A stretch of 64,000 bases of DNA, from the NCBI GenBank assembly GCA_036417435.1, contig CM070916.1, forward strand, positions 20,902,052 to 20,966,051, in the 5' to 3' direction. Source of the DNA: Inia geoffrensis. Taxonomy: Eukaryota > Chordata > Mammalia > Artiodactyla > Iniidae. The translations under genes were made by a program, and so were the position numbers. This document shows, in pieces, positions 1-13,069 of this stretch; the first letter of the stretch is position 1; the number at the start of each line of letters is the position of its first letter. The notes beneath the pieces were generated by a model. The model saw only the letters and a program-made list of their open reading frames with translations. It did no database searches and was not told where the DNA came from.

Positions 1-559
1 TATTGGAAAGGTGGGCTTTTTCAATACGGTGGCCATTTCATTTTCCCCCTTTATCCTGGATTATCCAGAGAGGGGGCTCTATGTGTCTAAGGACTGAAGA
101 TAGCCATAACGCATCTTTCATCACTGCAATGCCAGCTGGACCCTTCATTTATCTATACATAGAAAAGGAGAATATTTCTCTTACTGTAGACCACATTGAC
201 AGTACACAAATGTTTCCATGAGAATAGTCAAATTCCGAATCTGCTAGGTTGAACCATATGAATCAGCCAGGACTGAGCCAATTTCACCCACAAAAATGGC
301 AACTACATAAATGACAATCTAATAAAAAATGTACTTTACTTATTCCTATGTGAACTATAATTATAATAAGGGAATTTCTCTTAGAACCAAAATCTGGAAA
401 ACAAAAAAAGCATTAATTAGAAATGCACAATAAGTTTTAGATATTTGAAGAGGAGGAGACACAACAAGGAATAGAAACTGAAAAGTGTGCTCTGAAACAT
501 TCATTTCTCCACATTTTTCCGATTGCTGAGTTAAAAATGAATTTGGAATTGTGTTCAGT
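1..559. other. AT-rich sequence, no feature recognised
   Basis: No gene, splice-bounded exon or repeat family is recognised here. The short open frames are unremarkable and show no known domain. Confidence 0.5.
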
Positions 560-1205
560 TCTGTCTGTCCACACTGCCATTTCCACTGTTCGACTGTCTA
601 ACAGTTCTCCACTTCCTCTTTAGATGTCTCTCCAATCCATTTTTTCCACAGCAGTTAGAGGGATCTTCTCAAAGCATAGGTCAAATAGGTCAAGTCACTC
701 TTTGCTTAAAACCTAGTATGGCTTCCCTTACTGTTGTACACACTCCAAGGTCCTGGCCATAACTTAGGAACCCCTGCGTGATATGGCCCCTGCCAACCTC
801 TCCCATTTCATGTCCTTCCCCTCCCCAGTCCTCCTGCCACACTGTCCAGATCTCCATTCCTGGATCATGCCAAACTCAGAGCTACCCACACGGTCCCAGC
901 TCTTTGTATGGTTGGTTCCATATTCTTCAAATCCCCTTTTCATGGCCTCTGGGCCCACTCCCATCTCTTGGTAACATTCTTTTCCATCAGAGCTCCCTGT
1001 GTATTCCTTAATGTTTTTCTCAATTTTTGCATATAATAGTTTGGATGACTTGTTTATTTTCTGGGTCACTCCAGTAGAACAGAATCTCCCTGGAGGCAAT
1101 GACCTCAATACAGTATATACCTAACGCCTAGCACAGTGCCTGGCCCAAGATCTGCATTCAGCAAATATTTCATGAGTGAATAAATGAATGAATATCTGAT
1201 TCAAA
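560..1205 (+). repeat. L2 LINE 3' fragment
   Basis: The stretch follows the L2 3' region in sense orientation. It has a pyrimidine-rich part resembling the L2 text 'gatatggcccctgccaacct' near 780-800. It ends near 1130-1195 with the L2-typical wording for a widespread element (cctagcacagtgcctggc, then cagcaaatatttcatgagtgaa). The match is diverged, as expected for a repeat family that was active in early mammals. Short open frames on both strands across it (around 764-1108) are chance frames within the repeat. Confidence 0.7.
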
Positions 1206-1829
1206 TTTAGGAGACTAGATGCTGAAAACGGCAGTCTTTCTAAACCACAGAGGGGTATCTCATTGCACAGTAAAAACACACCCAGCTTGCTCACTGTCTG
1301 TCTGGTATCATGTGAAAGCTCATGGGCATATACCTTTACACCTCTTCCTCTCTTCCACCACTCCAATCTTCAAAAACTCAATACACAAATAGAAACAAAT
1401 TCTGTATAAGGGCTAACACAATATGCAAAGCGGCTCAAACCAGTTCAATGTCTTAAAGAATCTTTTTTTTTTTTTCCATCATTCTATCTTTCTACTACAG
1501 GCACACCTCAGAGATATTGTGGGTTCGGTTCCAGACCACCACAATAAAGTAAATATCCCAGGAGAGAGAGTGACATGGATTTTTTTGGTTTCCCCAGGCA
1601 TATAAAAGTTATGTTCACACTATTCTGTAGTCCATTAAGTGTGCAATATTATGTCTAAAAAAACACAATGTACATAACAACTAAAAATACTTTATTGTTA
1701 AAAATTGCTAACCATCTGAACCTTCAGCAAGTTTTTTTTGTTGTTTTGTTTTTTGCTGATGGAGGGTCTCGCCTCCATGCTGATGGCTGCTGACTGACCA
1801 GCGTGGTGGGTGCTGAAGGCTGGGGTAGC

Positions 1830-2129
1830 TCAGCAATTTCTTAAAATAAGACAACAATGAAGTTTGCCCCGTTGATTGACTCTTCCTCTCACAAACAATT
1901 TCTCTGCAGCATGCAATGCTGTTAGCATTTTATCCACAGTAGAACTTCTTTCAAAATTGTAGTCAGTCCTCTCAAAACCTGCCTCTGCTTTATCAAATAA
2001 GTTTCTATCATATTCTAAATCCTTTGCTGTCATTTCAACAATCTTCACAGCATCTTCACCAGGAGTAAAGACCAGCTCAAGAAACCACTTTCTTTGATCA
2101 TCCATAAGAAGCAACTCCTCATAAGTCAT
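1830..2129 (-). pseudogene. Tigger1 transposase C-terminal remnant
   Basis: A 99-residue open frame starts [10 protein letters not shown] and continues with the acidic, leucine-rich tail of the Tigger1 transposase (motifs [14 protein letters not shown] and [11 protein letters not shown]). It lies just upstream, in reading direction, of the left terminal repeat at 1498. The family protein is several hundred residues long with an N-terminal helix-turn-helix and a central DDE nuclease, and neither is in this frame. The ending ([10 protein letters not shown]) departs from the family tail, consistent with a frameshift. It is a dead transposon fragment and not a TIGD-type host gene. Confidence 0.8.
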
Positions 2130-2302
2130 CCATGAGGGTTGAAATCAACTTCTTTCAAACTCTTTAATGTTCTATTTTGACCTTTTCCCATGAATCACAA
2201 ACGTCCTTAATGGCATCAAGAATGGTGAATTCTTTCCAGAAGGTTTTTAATTTACTTTGCCCAGAGCCATCAGAGGAACCATTATCTATGACAGCTACAG
2301 CC

Positions 2303-2545
2303 TTACAAACTATTTCTTAAATAATAAGACTTGAATGTCAAAATTACTTCTTGATCTATGGGCTGAAAAATGGATGTTTTGTAAGTAGGCATGAAGACGA
2401 CATTAATCTCATTGTACAAATTCAAACTCATAAATAGTGAAATATCTAAAATGAAAATCTCCCCATATATCTCAGGATGGAAACAAGGATGAACCAGACC
2501 CCATCCCGTCACAAAGGCCACTGACTTCCTTTCCCCTGATCTCAT
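2303..2545 (-). pseudogene. Tigger1 transposase DDE-region remnant
   Basis: An 80-residue minus-strand frame contains [15 protein letters not shown] followed by [18 protein letters not shown]. This corresponds to the part of the pogo/Tigger DDE nuclease domain after the second catalytic aspartate (family form: NTTSILQPMDQGVI). The first half of the frame ([16 protein letters not shown]) is less clearly family-like. The reading frame is not continuous with the downstream C-terminal remnant, so the gene is broken by frameshifts and stops. Confidence 0.75.
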
Positions 2546-2560
2546 TTTAGTCTCTAAAAC

Positions 2561-3800
2561 AAGACATAGAGACTTTTAAGAAATCTCAGTCACTTGAATA
2601 AATATCACCTGCAGATATTTTAATAATAGTAGTAAATCTAGAGAGTGCTTTGGTGTTCTAAAGCACTTTTCACATAAATTAACTTTAATATCAACATGTC
2701 TTTTTTTTTCTCAGTTAGTTGATGACTGAATCTAATCAATGTCATAAAAATAACTGATACTTCCATGGTATCATTCCAGCCTTTTATAAACGAGAGGAAA
2801 CACCAAACCAAGATATACAATTGTTGGCCAGCATTAGTTTCTTAAGAATAATGATTAAATATATTGTTTATACATCAACAGGAAAATAACCGAAAGGAAG
2901 ACATAATGCTGGAGCATTCAGAAAGAGTAAAATCATAAGCATTCAGAAAAATTAAATAAATACCATAGAAGACATTAAATCCCAAACAAAAAAAATATTG
3001 GAAAGTTCTAAGCACATTCAGATACCATATAAAAAATATTCTTGGCCGATATAATACCTAAGGTAAAATCTAGAGGACCAAGAAGCAGATTTTTCTCAAA
3101 GTGGCATGACTGTGAAAATGCGATTTCCCAGCACCAGCTAAAACTGCATTAAAAACAAATAGGTCATAGAGTCTTCAGAAGGTCACCGTTAAACTATACA
3201 CAAGCTATGGTAACGGGAAGAGGAGTGAAAAGCTGGCAGTCGACCATTCTCAGTACATTAATAGAGTTTTCTTTTTCAGATTAGTTAGTTGTCAAGATGT
3301 TAAACAGGTACACCAAATACACTGGTGACATGGTCACAGGACAGATATCGCCATCTGATCACGGCAGAGTCTTTCCCACTGATCGGAGCTGTAACCCTGA
3401 GATCTTTGCCAACACACGACTCTAGACCACAATTATGGATTGATCTGGAAATATGATACCAACATTAGTCTAGTATTAGAGGAATCCCAGAGAGATAGAG
3501 AAAGAGTATGCACTCTGTAGGTAAAGAAAGACTGAGTAAGGGTAACACAATGAAGGAAATGGAATAATCCTGAAGATAAGCTTAGCTTCATTCACCACTT
3601 CTATTGGAATTAGTCCTAGACATGGAAACTAATTTTTTTTAAAAAACATGAATGAGATTCCTATGAACAAAAGTAATAGCACAATATGGCAAATTTTAAG
3701 ATGTACAGATATACATTTTTATATCTTTATGAGATGATTTTACTGGCATCAAAACTCAAGAAACCTAAAGGTTCACAGATTGGTCAATTGTTCTTAATTT
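2561..3800. other. AT-rich sequence, no clear feature
   Basis: A stretch near 2640-2700 vaguely resembles an inverted MIR, too weakly to call. The rest is AT-rich with no recognised repeat, exon or RNA gene. Confidence 0.4.
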
Positions 3801-3809
3801 TAACCCCTG

Positions 3810-4020
3810 TTGTAAGTTTGTCATGCTATCTCACTGTTGTGTTAATTACATTTCCCTAAGGATTCATGCTGAGCATTTTTCAGATGTGCCTTTGCTATAT
3901 ATCTTCAGCAAAATGTTTGTTCATATCTTATACCTGTTCTTCTATGAATTTTGGCTATTGTTTTCTTTAACAAAGAACAGTGAAACAACAAAGACATGTT
4001 GGAACTTCGCTCATTTTGTG
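3810..4020 (-). repeat. Possible ancient L1 ORF2 fragment
   Basis: Read on the plus strand, the text around 3860-3960 (gattcatgctgagcattttt ... tgtttgttcatatctt) resembles the inverted L1 segment seen more cleanly at 18570-18650 (tgagcatcctttcatgtgtt). It would be a strongly diverged copy of the distal ORF2 region. No ends or target-site duplication are visible. Confidence 0.4.
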
Positions 4021-4375
4021 ACTTTTTGCTTTATGAAATAATTGTTCTTAATACTGGAAAAAAATTGGATCGGATTAGATATTTTCTTTTCCTTAGTACT
4101 ATTTAATAAATTATGACGATGTAATTGCCAGTGACTTTTCCACAGAATCACAGGCTAACTAATAATAATAGACACTAAATTAATCTGTGGTACTAGATTC
4201 ATTAATACCAAATATAGAAGATGTCTGCATTAAAGATTATGAAGAATTACTTTAAATCAACTGAAAAATGTTAAAGTCAATTTTTTTAAGTTTCATGTTA
4301 GAGTCAATTTGAAATAAAATGTTTGAAACATTCATATCTGATCAATAATTAATCACAACATTCAATGAGGAATGA

Positions 4376-4630
4376 AGACATATATACACTAACAAGTGTA
4401 AGGTAGATAGCTAGTAGGAAGCAGCTGCATGGCACAGGGATATCTGGCTCGGTGCTTTGTGACCTCCCGGAGGGGTGGGATGGGGAGGGTGGGAGGGAGG
4501 GAGACGCAAGAGGGAAGAGATATGGGAACATATGTATATGTATAACTGATTCACTTTGTTATAAAGCAGAAACTAACACACCATTGTAAAGCAATTATAC
4601 CCCAATAAAGATGTAAAAAAAAAAAAAAAA
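4376..4630 (+). mobile_element. L1 3' end, 5'-truncated
   Basis: This is the artiodactyl/cetacean L1 3'UTR in sense orientation: taggaagcagctgcatggca, a G-rich run (about 4470-4505), then ctgattcactttgttataaa, the polyadenylation signal aataaa (4604-4609) and a pure A-tail. A short direct repeat gaatga (4370-4375 and 4631-4636) may be the target-site duplication. The copy carries no coding sequence. Confidence 0.9.
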
Positions 4631-4639
4631 GAATGACCC

Positions 4640-5140
4640 ATTATATCATTTCTAGGATTCAAGTTAATTAGAAAACATTATAGTTGAGTATCTATTACAG
4701 TTCACTGAACAGATATGCCTGCTGATGTCAGGTTAGATTACAATGCTGGTCAACATCTGCATCAGTAAGAAAACAGTCAAAACATCATTTGGCAGACTGC
4801 CTGATGAGCTTGTCCAAACACTGGAAAGTGGAATCTTTTCCTTCAATGTGACTTCTCTGAATAAGGTTCCGAAATATATACCTATTGATCAAATACATAT
4901 ATTTATTAAAACAAATTCAAGTTGGATGGTATGTCATTGTTTCCCTAAAATGGAAGCATTTCAAATATTTTCACTGAAGAATATCTAAGAAAGTAACACA
5001 TTCTAAGTGATGAAGTAATAAGCCCCTGGTACAACCTTCTACCTGGCTCAATGATTAGCAAACAGTAAGCACTAAAATGTATGTAGCAGATGGGTGAGTG
5101 GATGAAACAAGGAATGAAACAGTGTGATGTGGTGAAAAAA
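4640..5140. other. Unannotated unique sequence
   Basis: The stretch contains a chance 81-residue open frame (4743-4988) with no recognisable domain. Nothing else is seen. Confidence 0.4.
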
Positions 5141-5315
5141 AATCCCAGAATTAGAAATTAGGAGGTCTGCCACCTCTATAGTCAATCCCATGGAATGACA
5201 CAGGGAAAGATACTGAAATCCATTCTACTTCAGTTTCATTACCTGTGAAATTAGAAAACTGAGCTAGGTGATGTATAAGACCTCTTCATTATGATTTCAG
5301 GCCGCTTTACCAGAC
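5140..5315 (+). repeat. MIR-family SINE fragment (MIR3-like)
   Basis: The text cttcagtttcattacctgtg followed by a MIR3-like passage 'gagctaggtgatgtataaga' around 5225-5285 resembles the core of MIR3 in sense orientation. It is diverged, and the boundaries are estimates. Confidence 0.55.
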
Positions 5316-5319
5316 AGAA

Positions 5320-7260
5320 AGCAAGTTCCATCTTATAAATGCTTCAGGGAAGGCTATTACCCATAGGCTCCCCAAACCAAGGCAATGAAACACAATGCTC
5401 AATGTCTATTTCAGTGAACTACTTGTTAGCCAATAGTCATACTGGTCCTCTTGAAACTACCTTGAAGAATTGATCATCATAGTTTAAAACATAGCTTATT
5501 AGAAAATGTCTTCTGACAATCTTCCCATTTTTAAAAGCATAAGAAGTCCAGTTCAAGTCGATAGCATCATAAACAACTCCACCCTAAACTCTCTTAGTAT
5601 AGATTTTGCCCTGAGCAATGACAGTACCAGTTATGAGTAAGTAGGACCACAACGTCCACTGCGTAGAGAAAATACGACACCATAAACACTGAAGAATGGG
5701 ACAGACCATGACCTCAGATACACAAGATGATTCTAGCATTCTTTGTTAACATAGTTTGCATTTTAATGTGAAATGATTTAAGGCTGATATAAAAATTTGA
5801 TTTCTGGTTACTTTCTTCTTTAAAAAATTCATTCATGTTTCCATTAGCATCTCATAAAGTTAAATCTTTAGACTGGCCTAAAAGAAACATTTTCAAATTA
5901 AGAATTTCCAAGGACACACTAAAGATAAAATTTGGACGCTAGCTAGCTTAGTAGAATGACAGCCTATGTGTGAAGAGACTTTAAGAAACTACCTGGAGTT
6001 AATCTAGACCAACCCTCTACCCAAAGACAAACCAATGAGGCAATGACCAAAAAAGATCTGTTAAATGAATAAATGCATGAGCCCAAACTGCATGGGGCAC
6101 CTTGGATAGAGCCAATGTAAGACAATACCTTACCTTACAATGAGTGAGAAATGAGAAAAATAAGAAGGAAGCAAGGAAAGGACAAAGAAGAAAAGTAGAG
6201 TCATAGAGAACACAGCATTAATGTCACCAACAATTTTCCCCACTGACATTCATTGACAGTCACACCCCAGCTCCCCTTCTCTCAACTACAGACAATAGCC
6301 GGCTGTCTATTTTCTTCGAAAACATCTCTGGTTATTGACTCCTCTTAAGGGCTTGCTGCCTCTGAGGCAAATCACAATGTTCTTTGTAAGTGCTCAACAA
6401 GAGTGTCCTAGAAGTCAAAAATATCCCACTTCTTATTCTCTAGATCTTTGAGAACATGAGGAATAATTTAGAGAGGACGCTTCCCTCTATACATCACCCA
6501 GGGATGTATTCTAGAACATTTACAGGACTCTGCACATTCTTATACTGGTATAAGGTACACTGGTATAACTTTATTTCTAAATGTACAAAACATATCAGTC
6601 TATTCCGAATTTATCCCAAACCCATTTCCCCAATGTTTCCTGGTTTTCAATGCACCTCAGTGCTTGGTCACAAAATTGATGTCTAGGTATTTAATGAAAC
6701 CAGTCTTTATAACTCTCCTGCGATGGATTTTCCTCACAATTTCTTATGCTTCTAATTTAATTAGCTGAAATCATTTCTGTGATTTAAACGTATCTATGCT
6801 TTGTTTCCATTTTTCTCATTGGCAATTTTTAAGCTTAAGTTGATAAACACAGGCAATAAACACAGGAGATTCTTGCTCCTGAATATCAAGAGCATAAAGA
6901 ACATGTACTACCGATTGCCAACATTTTCCCACTTAAAATATCATTCAACATTACCTCTGCAAGAAGAGGGGCAAAGGAAGACTTCCAAGGTTCTTTTTTA
7001 AGCTTTTTAAGTTGTTCAACTATTCTATAACCCAAAGCAAAGTTTCTTGGCTGCTTCTCCAATTATGTAGTCCCATTATTTTTAGACACTGTGGGGCTAT
7101 TTTGTTTCATTAATTAGACTGTACACCAAATTTTCATGATCTACAGGCAATGTATGGGATTAATAAAAGCTACATGTATTTATTTTCCCACTGCTTAAAA
7201 AACTGGAGGTATAACACCATTTAAAAAAAACAAACAGCAAGTGAACTAGAAAGACAATCC
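5320..7260. other. AT-rich sequence, nothing recognised
   Basis: No repeat family or coding signal could be supported. Short frames at 6456-6686 and 6801-7001 have no family resemblance or exon-like context. Confidence 0.4.
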
Positions 7261-7264
7261 ATTT

Positions 7265-7380
7265 GGATATTCTTCATAGTTTTATAGCATTCAGTAGCCT
7301 TATGAGGGGTATCCTATCCCATATTTTAGGGAACTAAGAAAAGTGGCTCAAAAAGATTAGATCCCAAGTTCTCTAAACCC
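7265..7380 (-). repeat. MIR fragment, inverted
   Basis: Plus-strand text 'tagccttatgaggggtatcc' then 'agggaactaagaaaagtggc' matches the order of an inverted MIR core (a rule-like 'ccctatgaggtaggtact' then 'gaggaaactgaggc'). It is diverged and short. Confidence 0.45.
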
Positions 7381-9837
7381 CAGAATATAAACGTATATAA
7401 CAAACCCCAGAGCATATAAGTATATGACAATTCAATATGTGTATTTTTATTTTTTTCCATTTACTCCTGCTTTCTTTGAAAAAGCTAGAGGGGGCATATA
7501 TGAGAAATCTAAATGCATCTAAAACCAGAAAACTGGTCACTCATTTTCATTCATCCACTTATTTTAAGTTCTTAATAGATTTTTGACGTAGATCAAGCCA
7601 ATGTTCAGTTGCCATACACAACTGGAACTAGTGAGTACTACACATGTGGGATACAAAAGTAGTGTGACATCTTAATTACTCATTTTCAGGTAACTCTCAG
7701 TCTAGTATTACAGACATGATCCTTTACTCACTGTATAGGTCGTTGGGTAAATGGTAAATTACACAGAGGTAGTCCTGGCTATAACGGGGCTCAGAGTCTA
7801 TGTTAGTGTTTCTCAGTGTGGAAGACACTGCTGCCCAGGGTACATTTTGGAAATTTGTAGGGGTCATTTCTACTTTGCAGGAGAGCACTTACTATTGAAA
7901 ATCTTATTATGTAAGTATATTATAAAATAGTTTTATTTCCCTTTATATTACAGTTGGTGGATTATATTGATTTCAAAAAATAATGTGGATGGGTAGGTCA
8001 TACATCTAAGGATTTCACGTCTAGATAATAAGAGGGCATTATAAAATGATTATTTTAAAAAGGGACTTACAGTGTAGGAGTAACAAGCACAATCTAGAGG
8101 GACAGACATGCAGCCCTATAAAAGTACAATGTGAAATATACTAAATACGAAAACATCACTGTATACAAAGCTAGAGAAGTGCCAAGGCCAGCCTAGGCTG
8201 TGGGAAGAACAACAGAGGCACCAAGTTGTGGCAGAAGAAACAGGAAGAGCAAACAATTGAGCCAGAGCATGAAGTTAATATGTTCAGCTGGAGAGAGTAT
8301 CTGTGTACTTCACACTAAGGAGTTTCATGCTTATCACGCAGACAGCAGAAAGCCATCAAGTTGCAGAATAATTTCTCTCGTCGTTTCTGATTTCAAAAAT
8401 ATATAATTATGTTCAATCCTTTGCCTGGAGAAATAATTATTAGAGTCTTGATATTTATATTTTGCTTTACTATATTATTTCAAAGGCTTAGTTATTCCGC
8501 TACAGGCTGTTAAAATACCTTAAAATGTTCAAAGCGGGACCATGATTTTGAATGCCAATAAAAAGGAATCAGAAAAGGAGTATCGAGTTTAAATCTACAG
8601 CGTTCTTTCAGAAATATGCCTTTGAAAATGTTATTCCCCATGAAAATGCAACCAATTTACTTAAATTAAAATACACGTTTGTTTGATTAACTTTTCAATT
8701 TTGCCTTGTTGCTTCCTTTGTAGCAAAAGGTGCTCCTTTTGAAATACAGCCTTCATTTTGGAAGTTTCCAGAGGAAATTATTTATTAAACATTCTATTTT
8801 AGGTAGCATAGATACTTTCTCTCCTTTTTTGGATAGGACAATGGTGAGGGCTCACCACTTAAGAGCAAGTTCTTAATACGGAGACACACATGTAACAGTT
8901 TATATGCTTCAAACCAAACTAAAGTCAAGGAACTGCAGTATGAACAGAAGAGCTTCTTTCTGCTTGGCAGAATTTTATCTAGAGCTGTTAACTGGAACAC
9001 GGCTGCTAACAAAGGGAGCTCTAAAGAGACAGATTCTGTTTTGTTTTACCACTGTTTTCTCAAACCAGACCAATGAACTCTCCACCTCTGACCCTTTACA
9101 CTAGGCTGACCCTCCACAAACTAATTCTCTGTAGGGCTCGTAAAAGCGAGTTGTAAACTCCAACAGCTGTCCAGTTGAGGGGATAGTGTGTGACCCTCCC
9201 CCCCACCTCCTTGCCCCTTTGCTGACACTAAACACTTCCACATTCCTTCCTCATCTACCTTGGCCAGGACACAGAGCTTCATACCCTGCAGAGATCTGAG
9301 TCATCTCAAGTTTCTGCTCCTGAGTCCTTGACCTTTCACACAGATTCTGGCTTAGGAAGGAAGTCATGGGAGATTCGCTTGCGAGCTCTGATGTTTCTAC
9401 AGACCATCCTGACCCTAAATGTAAAGTGGCCTTCAACACTTCAGAGCTGCTGAGAAAGCCTCACTTGCCTCTCCTGCAGGTGTAGCCTGAATGAGGTTTG
9501 TGGGGGATGACTTCTGTGTGTGTGTAACGTTTGTACAACGATCTGGGTCAGCTATAAGGATTAAACTTATTTGAAGGCTACATGTTAGAACAGAAATTAT
9601 TTAAGTGGAAAAAAGACAGCAAGAAAAAGAAATTAATAGAAGATGCCCCTCTGAAAATATATTAAATTAAAATTATATTTTTAATGATTGTTCACACATT
9701 CAGCTATTTATTTTATAAGTATTCACTGAAATGAAGTTGAAAATAACCACTGTGCACATGGGAGTGTTTGGAAATGCCTAAACTGGGCACAGCTGCAACA
9801 ATATTATATATATTACATATATTATATATTATATGTA
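7381..9837. other. Mostly unique AT-rich sequence
   Basis: No convincing repeat or gene. Overlapping chance frames occur on both strands around 8794-9104. A CT-rich patch at 9180-9240 is unremarkable. Confidence 0.4.
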
Positions 9838-11035
<1,198 letters not shown>

Positions 11036-11039
11036 ACAG

Positions 11040-11340
11040 GAAGCTGTTATGAAAGAGGGGCCATGGGAAGCAAGCAAAACTGCCAGGAGCCCCTGCCCAC
11101 TTTCAGGTCCCTTCCACGTACAGGCTATACAGCCCGGACGGCCATCGGGCCAAGGGTCCTCTGAAGCTGCCCCCGGGGGAAGGGAGGCTGAGAAAGATTC
11201 ATTCTTCCCTGCTGTTGTAAAACGGTGGCAGGAGTACACTGGAGGATTTATGATGACCCACAGTCTCCTCTTCCCTTGTACATGTCGGTGCAGATGGGGG
11301 CAGTGCACTGGAAGACCCAGATGTACTCAGACAGCCTTCT
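11040..11340. other. GC-rich patch, origin unknown
   Basis: A few hundred bases are clearly richer in G+C and CpG than their surroundings (for example agcccggacggccatcgggc near 11131). Overlapping open frames of about 110 codons exist on both strands (11049-11387 plus, 10982-11308 minus). Neither protein resembles a known family, and open frames on both strands are expected from GC-rich sequence. It could be an old exon, a retrocopy remnant, or a regulatory patch. Confidence 0.35.
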
Positions 11341-12420
11341 ACTCCTGTGCAGCTACACCACTTCTTCTAATATTTAAGTACAGCTGAGGGAAAAAGAAAT
11401 TATTCTTCTGCGCATTGCAAAATACATTTTGCAAAAGTTCTTTAAGCAGCGCTCAATGTTAGTAGAAAAATCTCTCTCCTACCCTGAGCTTTGCTTTGTT
11501 ATTTACATTACTGCACACAAATACAGTATCTGGTTCACCTCCCTTATAGCCATTGTTTTGTCTGCTCTTATGCATTCCAAAAATAGTCTAGACTTTTAGT
11601 GTCATTTACATCTGAGTCAGAAGAATAATCAGGAAAATAATAATTTATGAATAATTAACTAGGCCTGATGCCGTATTAGAGAGGAGCTATTTTTAATTGA
11701 CAAAGGCTAGGATAACATGGATTTCAAAGTGAGAAGGGACATGCAGCAATTAAAGAGGCTGACTGATGGGAGAACTGACTGCTCATCAATGACTATATCA
11801 CCTCTGACTGAATTCCACTGCACGCCACAAAAATAAGACAATTAGAGATAAAATCAGAGACCCAATGCATCATAACATGTCTCAGGACACAGGCTTAATT
11901 TTGAGTAAGAAAATTTTTTTCTATTCATGGGAAGATTAAAATGACACCTAAACTTAACCTTCATTTTAAATAAAACAAAAAATGGGATTACCACACCCAA
12001 ACTTAACTGATAAGCAAGACAGGAAAACTAGAGCAGTGATTTTCGTAATATTTTTATTTCACTGTCTATTTCTTTTTTTTTTTCTTAGCTATTTTTATTC
12101 GACCTGCTTCTTAAATAAAGGAGGATGTGATTAAAAGAGGTAGAATTATTGTGGGGTGCTGACAGTAATTCCAAATAGCAGCAAAGACCACATTAATAAT
12201 ATTTAAGCTAAACTATATCTCAGGTTCTTCTTGCCCTTCTTGTCATCTCTTCCATGATTTAATATTACTAGCACTTATTCACTGATACCTTGGGTCACTC
12301 CTACCTCCAGCGCAAGGAAAAGACTCTCTGTTTCAGGAGATGATGCCCTGGACAGAAATGCAGAGAAGTAGAATGGTGAATAACCTTACTACACATCAAC
12401 TTCCCAGCTGCCACAGAGAT
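11341..12420. other. Unique AT-rich sequence
   Basis: No repeat recognised. The part at about 11630-11890 has a mixed-base composition and several TAATTA-like motifs, and is proposed separately as a candidate conserved non-coding element. Confidence 0.35.
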
Positions 12421-12459
12421 GGAAACTGTGCTTAAACATAGGGAACATCCTTCACCAAG

Positions 12460-12580
12460 ACTCATAATTCTAGGTTTGGTTCTGCTGCCAGCTCTGTTAT
12501 CTCTAGGCTTTCCATTACAATGAAGGTGCTAGAATAGATATTCTCTAAGTCTTTGCCAGATCTAAAGTATTTGACTTATT
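12460..12580 (+). repeat. MIR3-like fragment
   Basis: A diverged passage (ggttctgctgccagctctgt ... ggtgctagaatagatattct) has the order of the MIR/MIR3 core. It is short and uncertain. Confidence 0.35.
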
Positions 12581-12799
12581 TCAGAAGTTCTCAATTTTTT
12601 ATTTTAACCACCAGAAAGAAATGATAACTATGAAACATGATAGAGCTGCTCATTATTGCTACAATAGCAATCATTGTGCAATATGTAAATGTATCAAATT
12701 AACATGTCATACACCTTAAACTTACCAAATATTACATGTCAAATAAATTTGAGTTAAAAAGGAAGCTTCCAATTCTGAGTGTTTATTGAAATCAGTAGG

Positions 12800-12940
12800 G
12801 AAACTCTGGAAAAGACTGATTTCAGAGTTCTAACTTGGACCCATAGAATCAGAACCTCCTGGTATGACCACTTGGAATTATTTTCTAAACAATCCCCAGG
12901 TGATACCGATGATACACCAGATGATTCTGTAGATGTCAGA
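12800..12940 (+). repeat. MER5A-like hAT transposon fragment
   Basis: The passage agaatcagaacctcctggta followed by caatccccaggtgataccga resembles the interior of MER5A, a non-autonomous hAT-Charlie element. Terminal repeats are not visible. Open frames on both strands here have no family resemblance. Confidence 0.5.
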
Positions 12941-12964
12941 GGCTGCATTAGATCCCTACATTAG

Positions 12965-13065
12965 GCTTAAACTCTTCGAGGGCAGCAACTGTATCTTGTG
13001 CATCTTGAAATCTCTGTACAGGAATTGGAATATTAGAGACACTCAGTAATTTAACTGCTTGGTGA
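12965..13065 (+). repeat. Possible L2 3' fragment
   Basis: The text cttcgagggcagcaactgta then tctctgtacaggaattggaa followed by cactcagtaat is in the order of the L2 tail (gagggcaggg ... cagtgcctgg ... gctcaataaa). It is strongly diverged. Confidence 0.4.
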
Positions 13066-13069
13066 TTAA

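Larger units (their letters stand above)
1498..2560 (-). mobile_element. Tigger1 DNA transposon, truncated
   Basis: A Tigger1 terminal inverted repeat starts at 1498 (caggcacacctcagagatat) and reads inward, followed by the usual subterminal sequence. Remnants of the pogo-type transposase lie on the minus strand. No second terminal repeat is visible, so the other end is lost somewhere around 2.5 kb. The family belongs to the Tc1/mariner-pogo cut-and-paste transposons with a DDE nuclease, long extinct in placental mammals. The outer boundary is approximate. Confidence 0.85.

Noticed and set aside
1830..2129. Host gene of the TIGD family
   Set aside because: Flanked by a Tigger1 terminal repeat and frame-shifted, so it is a transposon remnant.
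4743..4988. 81-codon plus-strand ORF (MLVNICISKK...)
   Set aside because: No domain or exon context, low-complexity AT-rich background.
11049..11387. 112-codon ORF as a gene
   Set aside because: An equally long frame lies on the other strand and neither resembles a protein family. Explained by GC-rich composition. Kept only as a finding on composition.
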